Below are positions 57,717 to 64,000 of a stretch of 64,000 nt of DNA, piece after piece. The stretch comes from Hysterium pulicare CBS 123377. Lineage: Eukaryota > Ascomycota > Dothideomycetes > Hysteriales > Hysteriaceae. The DNA is taken from assembly GCA_000467715.1 (NCBI GenBank), contig AJFK01000686.1, positions 1-64,000 on the forward strand. The letters are read 5' to 3'. The notes under the pieces were generated by a model that saw nothing but the letters and a program-made list of their open reading frames with translations, searched no databases and was not told where the DNA came from. Both the position numbers and the translations under genes were made by a program. How positions within the stretch are numbered: the first letter of the stretch is position 1; the number at the start of each line of letters is the position of its first letter.

Positions 57717-60700
57717 AACTCCCCTTCCTCGTTTCCTTCTTCGGTTCCCGAAACACCCCCACAAAAACTCTCTCAATCTATATCTTGTCATAGACTATGA
57801 AAAAGGTGGGTAATGGGAACAGGAGTCTTGGTGTTCTGTTTTTCGCAAAGCGAATCCTGTCTTGCATTGGCTGAAGCGGGTATATGTGGGGCCTGCATGT
57901 ATGTATGTCGATCGACGTATTCTGCCAAGACTTCCTCGCCATGGCTGAACATGGAGGGGTTGAAGTGGTTTGCATAGTGTTAGTGTAAAGTCTAGTCTTG
58001 GTGGTATTAAGGGAAGTGTGGTGATTAGTGCGGTGGAGGCGACCTGTCGCCTTGCGAAACTGGGTCATGTTGGCTTGGTTTGCTTTAGGAATGAATTATG
58101 GGTCATGGGAGGCGGAGGCGGAGGAGGGCGACTCGAACGGAGCAGTTAGAGTCTTAGTGACTGAAAAGCATAGTGGAGAATAGATACTGTTGAGCTTGAT
58201 TTACGGTATCATTGGTGTTTGAATTATATGTGGTATGTATTGAAATATTGCAAAGTCTACCCAGTGCATTCTCATACATTGCCACTCCGTTTTTGATAAA
58301 GTAGGTCACTTGAAAAGATAGAGACCGCTCTCGCAAGCTTGACTCTTTGAATTGATTTTCGATATTCTTTCCATTTTAGAAAAGCAGACACCCGCCTCGA
58401 CACTATCGCTTCCCACCCACGAGTTTCCAAGAACCGCCGAGAGCAATGGAGAAAGCAATCGCTCCAAAGGTTTATTCTCCCTCTTATAGAGTTACGGTTC
58501 TCCAAAAGGCCTGCATCGTGAGCCAGAAACATTCGCGTTCCGAACCACAAAAGTCCCCGCATAGCTATGGTTTGGAGTAAAGATGTCCTTTCTGCTAAAT
58601 TTGGTGAGGTTCAAAGACTTTGGAATTGTTTGAGGAGAGGGAAATGGTCTTTTAAGCTTTGGTCTATTAAGTATATGGCTTGAGTCCATTATGGAGGGTG
58701 GGAAATTTGAAGGAGGTGAAGGCATCGACGTTGTGACGGGGGTCTTTGCTATTTTTCTTCCAGAGCGGCTATCGAGTATGGTCGGTCGAAAATACAGAGC
58801 GGGGACATAGAAAGGGCGAGAGATGATGTAACTCCGACCGATGGGGAGCAGAGATCACCTACTGTTACTCTTTCACTTTTTTGGCTCTTTTTGGTCTCAT
58901 GAAGACGCTTCGTGGTTCCGGCTCGTGGGCTAGTAGCTGCGGGTATTCTAAATCGAGTGAGTTGAAAGGTCTGTTTCTTGTATGCAAGGAGATTGATCCA
59001 CGATGGGAAGAGAAAGCAGTATTGCAACGGTATGACACGTCCTTCACCGATGTCGCAAAGCTCGAAGCTGAGTAGATGACTCATGGTACGTCCACAACGA
59101 CTCACGAGCACTTCGGTATACCAAATCAGTCACTCTAACTCTCCCTTCCCTTCGCGAAGGCGTAGGAGGGGCATCGATGACCACCACGGCTTAAGAAAGG
59201 GAAATTTCGTCCTATCTGTACCACAACGACTACTGTCGGTCGGCAAGTACGTTTTTGGGTGTACTTGTAACTCTTTTTTCTCTCGAAACCCGGTTTTCGG
59301 ATTGCGGTTCAGTGGTACGAGGGATAAAAGTCTGAGGTTCTGGGTGGTACAGATGTGGAGGATCGGCATGAAGGTGAAATGCAAATTGCTGGATTTGGGG
59401 ATGAAAGTGAGACATTGAAGCCACAGTTGTACAAGATCGCGAACGTCATGTTTCCGCAAAGGGGATAGGGAGAGAACTTAGAGAGAAGTGCAGAGGTAGA
59501 TTCTTTTTGGTTCCGGACGTGCCTGAGTTATCTTCTCGGTGCAAATAGAAAGGGTCGTAAGTGATGCGGCTTGAGACCGGCGTGATAGCCACGAACGATC
59601 ATCGAAATGAATCCAGCTCCTGTGCCTTGCTTAGGACTTTTAAATGTCGTAAAAATCAACGACCTAGCTTCTGCTTTTTGAAGTTCGTGACCGGTCTATA
59701 GTTGCAAAAGCTAAATCAGGCATTTGAATGATCTCGGTTGCTCGGTGAGAAGTTCGATACAGGACAGAACGGTCATCGCGAGTGTTACTGTAACAATTAG
59801 AACAGTTGTGCGATCGCAAGCTCGGATGTCCTCAATCGTCGATTTATCCTAGCTTGTGAGCAGCTGTCCTTACATGGTGTCTGCGTCCACGTGATTCGAA
59901 AGTTGTTTCATCCACGATGCTCATAAAGAGATGACTGAGAGGATCAATGTTCTTTCAGGGAAAGTCTCAGTGCAATCAAATACGGCTTGAGTAGAAGCCC
60001 GTCATGCAAGAGCATCACGATTTAGAAAGACTGATCTTCTTCCCGCAAGGTAACTGATTGCGGGAAAGAGGGCTTTAGTCTTGCAAATCCTCGATAGGTC
60101 GGTCACGGATTTTGTCTCCACAGTGGGCAAACGCGATCCGTGGACAAATTTTCGGAGGATAGGGCGACAGGTTACACCGATACAGGTGTTTACATGTCGT
60201 TGGCATTGACTCGCTATGAGGATAAGCTGCTGCCGACCGAAACCGAAAAAACAATGCACATGCTCAAACGCATCTACCGGTCAAACAATACGAAGCGGCT
60301 CTCAACACGTTTGAGAGGCGAAGGTTCGAAATTTTCTAGCGCGCAAATTTTATATAAATGGAGTGGAGCCTGTGGTGTTGTTCCTGCATGAGCGCCACTA
60401 AGGCTCGCTGAGGCGGAACTGACGTGGCTGGGCCTCATCTGTGGCCAAGGTGGAAAAGAAATTGAGGCGGAATACCGCATTGGTGGTAGCATAGCAGATT
60501 TGGACAAAATGAAATATTGAGCAGTGATAGGAGGGAGAAACAGTTGGCCAAAAGGGCTAATGTTTCATGGACACATAAGACAGCTACCACGCTTAAGAGA
60601 TAGCGAGCATGGTAGTGCGGACTGCAGAAACTTGGAAATGCGACGTATAAAAAAAGTTCGATGACTGAGAATCCGGTGAAAAGCTAAAGATGGTAACTTT

Positions 60701-62344
60701 ACGATGTTCCAAATCAGGCGTTTCAAGCCCAAACGGTTCCCCGGCTTCTTCTATGTGGTAATAAAGCAAGAAGCGGTGAAGGAAGTTCGACTAGATCGAC
60801 ATGCTGGGATGAGGTGGAAGAAAAGGCATAGTAGTGCGGCGATTGGTATGATTTTTGTAGTGGATGGTGCGGGTGGTCCCGGAGTATGGCAGCTTCGTGA
60901 AGCCTCAGGACTTCCATTCGCCCACAAGTCCGGCTGGTAGCCTTTGGATGGCAAGGGTGAACACAAGGGAGACGATGCGGGCCATCCAAGCTGGACCGCT
61001 GGCTTCTGGTTGCGACAGGTGTGTCTAGCGAGGCCGTATGAGCGACAGTGTTGCGCATCGTGCATACAGCCGGCATCCACCCAATGGTGGAGGAGAGAGA
61101 TTTAGGGCAATTGGCCGGGCTGGCAATTACGCACATGAAGGCCAGAATGAGTGATTGTCAGTATGAGATTAAGATGCGCGCCAGAAACTGTGGAGGATTG
61201 CTGGAGCAACGGTGTTGTGCATTGCCGGAGGATGAATGTTCATCTGGAAGATGATCGGAAGGTGGTTTTGCTTTTTCCTCGTCGCTGTCGTCGGCTGTGA
61301 CTCCGTCCTCCGCATACGACGTATGAGTGGGTTTGGAATCTCTGCCGGTAATTAATCTGATCGTCTGCTGCTTGGTGAAAGGGAAACCTGGGCACATTGG
61401 ACCTCTATCAAGACGTTTCTTCAGCCACACAATCAATCCTCCGTTGCTCCTTCAACGCATGCGACAGGCATCATCTTATCGGTCCATGGGGGAGAAGGCG
61501 GGAGAGTGCAGGCCAGTCGTCGAGGCCGACAGAGACGACGGCGAGTATTGACGCTGCGTCACCACACACATGGATTGCACTGGCGGAGTTGAGGCCAATG
61601 GGGGACGGGCTAGCAGGCAGCGATGGTGAAGAAGAGCGGATGCCGCTGTGGGGAGACGCGAGAGAGAGAGAGCTGCAGGGCTGAGCAGGCATCAAGACCC
61701 CCCGTGACATTTCTGGCATGGCTCCCAATACAATACAGCGAATACCCTCGAAACGGCCGACTGCCTGGCACAGTCACAGTCCGCGCAAAGCTTTGGGAGA
61801 TCTGGCGGATGTCCGTTGTTGTCTCTGTTGCAAGTGCTCGAATTCAATATCTGACTGCGGCCGAGTCGCCCGTTGGTGCCCATTCATTGGAGAGAGCACG
61901 CCCAGCGAGCGTGTCTTCACCCAAGCAATCAGGCCCAACGATGCTAGCCGTTATTTAAGTAATTCATGCAACCCCCCGACTCGACCAGAAAATCCCCCCG
62001 CCTCGGAGTGCGAGAAAAAAAAGACCCTCACCACGCCCAGCGTGCCGCCTGCTGCTCGTCATACCTGAGGTGAACGATTTACCCTCCTCCCCCTCCACCA
62101 CCACCTTGGCCCATACCTCATGGCCATCGTCCTCATCAGAGCAGCCGTCGTCGTTGCCCGCATCCATTGCTTGCATTCTTTTCTTCTGACCTTCGCATGA
62201 GCACTCCAGCCGATCGCTGCAGTTAGGCTTATCCCGCTACCGATAATCGTCGCACCGTGCCGCCTCCGGGCATCACTCCGGCAATCTTGTGAGCCACGCT
62301 GACCACAACCCTCCACCGGCGACCATCTCGTCCACCCCAAAAAG
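57717..62344. other. Long gene-free stretch upstream of a large gene
   Basis: About 4.6 kb with many short frames on both strands (up to 137 codons) but none with recognisable similarity or consistent composition. The last 600 bases before 62345 are pyrimidine-rich on the plus strand (many ccctcc and cacc runs), as in long leaders and promoters of fungal regulatory genes. No RNA gene was recognised. Confidence 0.4.
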
Positions 62345-64000
62345 ATGTCCGACCCTCGCTCTCTCAATCCAACTTGCGAGGACTACTATTCCGACAACAG
62401 CGAAGTTGTACACGACCATCGCAGGTCGCCTAATGGTGCAGGGCAGGCCAATGTCGCCGCCAAACGTTCCCATCCCTCCGACTTGGGCAGCACCGAGAAG
62501 CCGGCCGAGAAGGTTTCTATCGATGTTGCCAGCGATTCAGGGTATTCGAGCCATACCGCTGCGACTGTGAGCAGTGCTGATTCCGCACAAAGCACAAAGT
62601 CACAGAGTCCGCCTGTTGTGAGGGCTGCGCCAGTACCACCACCCAGCCCCAGCATCAAGAGACGACCAACAATCGGAGATGAGAGGAAGCATAGCAGCCA
62701 AAACAGTCCACGCAAGCCATTGGCACGGTCCGGTTCTATTTCGAGAAGAACACGAGATGAAAGAGACACCCAGGAATGCAACAAGCCTGGTTGCCAGTGC
62801 AAACAAAGTCAAAGTCGGGGCCGACGCCCTCAACCATCCCCCTTAGACTCCGGACTGGACCTCAACTACCCACCGCTCGACTCACGGTCGCAGCGCTCTG
62901 ATCCATCTCAGTATACACCAGCATCACCACGGGCTACTCGTCAGCCTCCCCCTTACATTCAAGGCTCAATAGTCGCACAGCCTGCCACAACCGCCAGACG
63001 TCGGTCTTCCTCTACGTCGAGGGCCCGGCCAGTCAGCTACCATGGCGATGCTCAAGCTGGTTTCTGGCCACCGGGCATGCCCTATCCGCTCCCACCTCAA
63101 GAGCGTGGCCCTCCACCATCAATGTCTGCCCATTTCAATCCGCCAATCGGACCTTACGGTATGATGGGCGCAACTCCACCAAACAACTACTACCCCCCTG
63201 GTCATCCTCTTCAAATCTCTCCCCCCTATGATGGTCAACGGCCTCCATTGCAGTCCCGGAACTCGTCCCAATATAGCACACGCAGACCCACTTCACAGTA
63301 CGGAGCGCCACTCATCTCCTATGACCAACCGTCATTCTCAACCAATACAAACATGTCTGCTCGTGGTCCACCTCCCAGCGCAAGATATGACTCTACTAGG
63401 GCTCTCCAATCCTCCGCATTTGAATCTTCTAGCTCCGAAGAGGATGATGACGAGGAGTCTGAGGAAGACACTGACCGCGCGCTCATGCCCCCACCTGGAA
63501 CCAAGGGCAATGGACAACGTCGCCCGAGTCTACCTCGTCGACCCAACACCACCCAAGTTTACAATGGTCGAATAACAGAATCTGGTGAACGTGACTGGGA
63601 ATCACGATCGTCTCGCCCACCTACAACAAATCCATCCCGCTCTTCTTCCATTCGTCGACCATCCTTGGCTCAACCAACCAAAGCAGCTTCCTACGATACT
63701 CCCACCGGTAATGCCAGAGTCTACGTCGAGTCTGCCAGATCCCAACGGCGGCAATCGTACATGGGCCATGAACAAGAGTACGAGCTCAAAGCAAAGCATC
63801 GCAACTCTGCCATGTACCGCAGTGAGACACCTCCAACCAGACGTCGTCAAACTGATCTTGATGGCCGTCGGCGTGATGAAAACGTCATCGATGCAAAAGT
63901 ACGCCAGGCAGAAGCACATCAACAACGCGCTCGCGGCGACATCGTGCCTGAATTGACGGAGCAAGCTTTGAACAGAGCCGCTAAACGATCGTCCCGCGTT
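62345..64000 (+). CDS. Large disordered protein, 5' part (runs off the window)
   Basis: From the ATG at 62345 (MSDPRSLNPTCEDYYSDNSE) one frame stays open to the end of the window, at least 552 residues. I do not recognise a named protein. The sequence is disordered and rich in S, P, R, Q and T: SDSGYSSHTAATVSSADSAQ, a Cys patch (CNKPGCQCK) near residue 150, proline/glycine/tyrosine-rich middle (PPGMPYPLPPQ; YGMMGATPPNNYY), an acidic serine run (SSSEEDDDEESEED) near residue 370, and a basic, glutamine-rich part before the edge (RRRQTDLDGRRRDE, QAEAHQQRA). Such proteins are common among fungal regulators and scaffolds. The 3' end, any introns and any folded domain lie outside. The ATG is preceded by a purine-rich aaaag. 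Confidence 0.7.
   Translation, partial: MSDPRSLNPTCEDYYSDNSEVVHDHRRSPNGAGQANVAAKRSHPSDLGSTEKPAEKVSIDVASDSGYSSHTAATVSSADSAQSTKSQSPPVVRAAPVPPPSPSIKRRPTIGDERKHSSQNSPRKPLARSGSISRRTRDERDTQECNKPGCQCKQSQSRGRRPQPSPLDSGLDLNYPPLDSRSQRSDPSQYTPASPRATRQPPPYIQGSIVAQPATTARRRSSSTSRARPVSYHGDAQAGFWPPGMPYPLPPQERGPPPSMSAHFNPPIGPYGMMGATPPNNYYPPGHPLQISPPYDGQRPPLQSRNSSQYSTRRPTSQYGAPLISYDQPSFSTNTNMSARGPPPSARYDSTRALQSSAFESSSSEEDDDEESEEDTDRALMPPPGTKGNGQRRPSLPRRPNTTQVYNGRITESGERDWESRSSRPPTTNPSRSSSIRRPSLAQPTKAASYDTPTGNARVYVESARSQRRQSYMGHEQEYELKAKHRNSAMYRSETPPTRRRQTDLDGRRRDENVIDAKVRQAEAHQQRARGDIVPELTEQALNRAAKRSSRV

Noticed and set aside
1-64000. tRNA or rRNA genes and CRISPR arrays
   Set aside because: No cloverleaf with proper T-arm and acceptor pairing was found around the few gttcga-like words, and no spaced repeats exist; the tandem arrays are contiguous minisatellites.

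Overview
This window is nuclear DNA of a filamentous ascomycete (Pezizomycotina). The evidence is short spliceosomal introns of about 45-85 bases with GT..AG ends (one looks GC..AG), together with protein families confined to or typical of these fungi: DUF6590, DUF7580, DUF1996, DUF3176, velvet, GT90/CAP10 and a fungal C2H2 helical/zinc-finger module. The class cannot be fixed from sequence alone; Leotiomycetes is a guess. I saw no tRNA, rRNA or CRISPR.

Region 1 (about 0-29.2 kb) is an accessory gene island and the most interesting part. One two-gene module recurs four times: a DUF6590 protein, usually with a WW-like N-terminus, transcribed away from a coiled-coil protein of a family I do not recognise. 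The pairs are 180-1347(-)/2135-4459(+); 7393-9545(-)/10194-12530(+); a decayed WW-gene copy 23168-23427(+) facing 21656-22873(-); and 25421-27182(-)/27359-29194(+). A fifth DUF6590 copy is fused behind a fungal zinc-finger protein (17574-20947,+), and that fusion is itself divergent from a DUF7580 gene (15427-17301,-). All four readable DUF6590 genes share three intron positions, and all four coiled-coil proteins share a matching domain order, so both families look locally amplified. Function is unknown; a two-component recognition or allorecognition system is a hypothesis only.

Region 2 (29.2-41 kb) is gene-poor at first: a possible MFS transporter relic, a minisatellite and a diverged CWC25-like splicing-factor gene. 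It then holds a secreted DUF1996 protein, a GNAT acetyltransferase, an AT-rich relic and a multi-pass DUF3176 membrane protein.

Region 3 (41.8-48 kb) holds three same-strand, mutually related genes of an unrecognised helical family, then a divergent velvet-domain regulator. From 48 to 52.7 kb I see no supportable gene.

Region 4 (52.7-64 kb) is more ordinary: an intron-less GT90 glycosyltransferase, an arginyl-tRNA synthetase that may serve both cytosol and mitochondrion through two in-frame starts, a gene-free stretch of more than 4 kb, and the 5' part of a large disordered protein that runs off the window. All gene models are spliced by eye using open frames, splice consensus and similarity between the copies.
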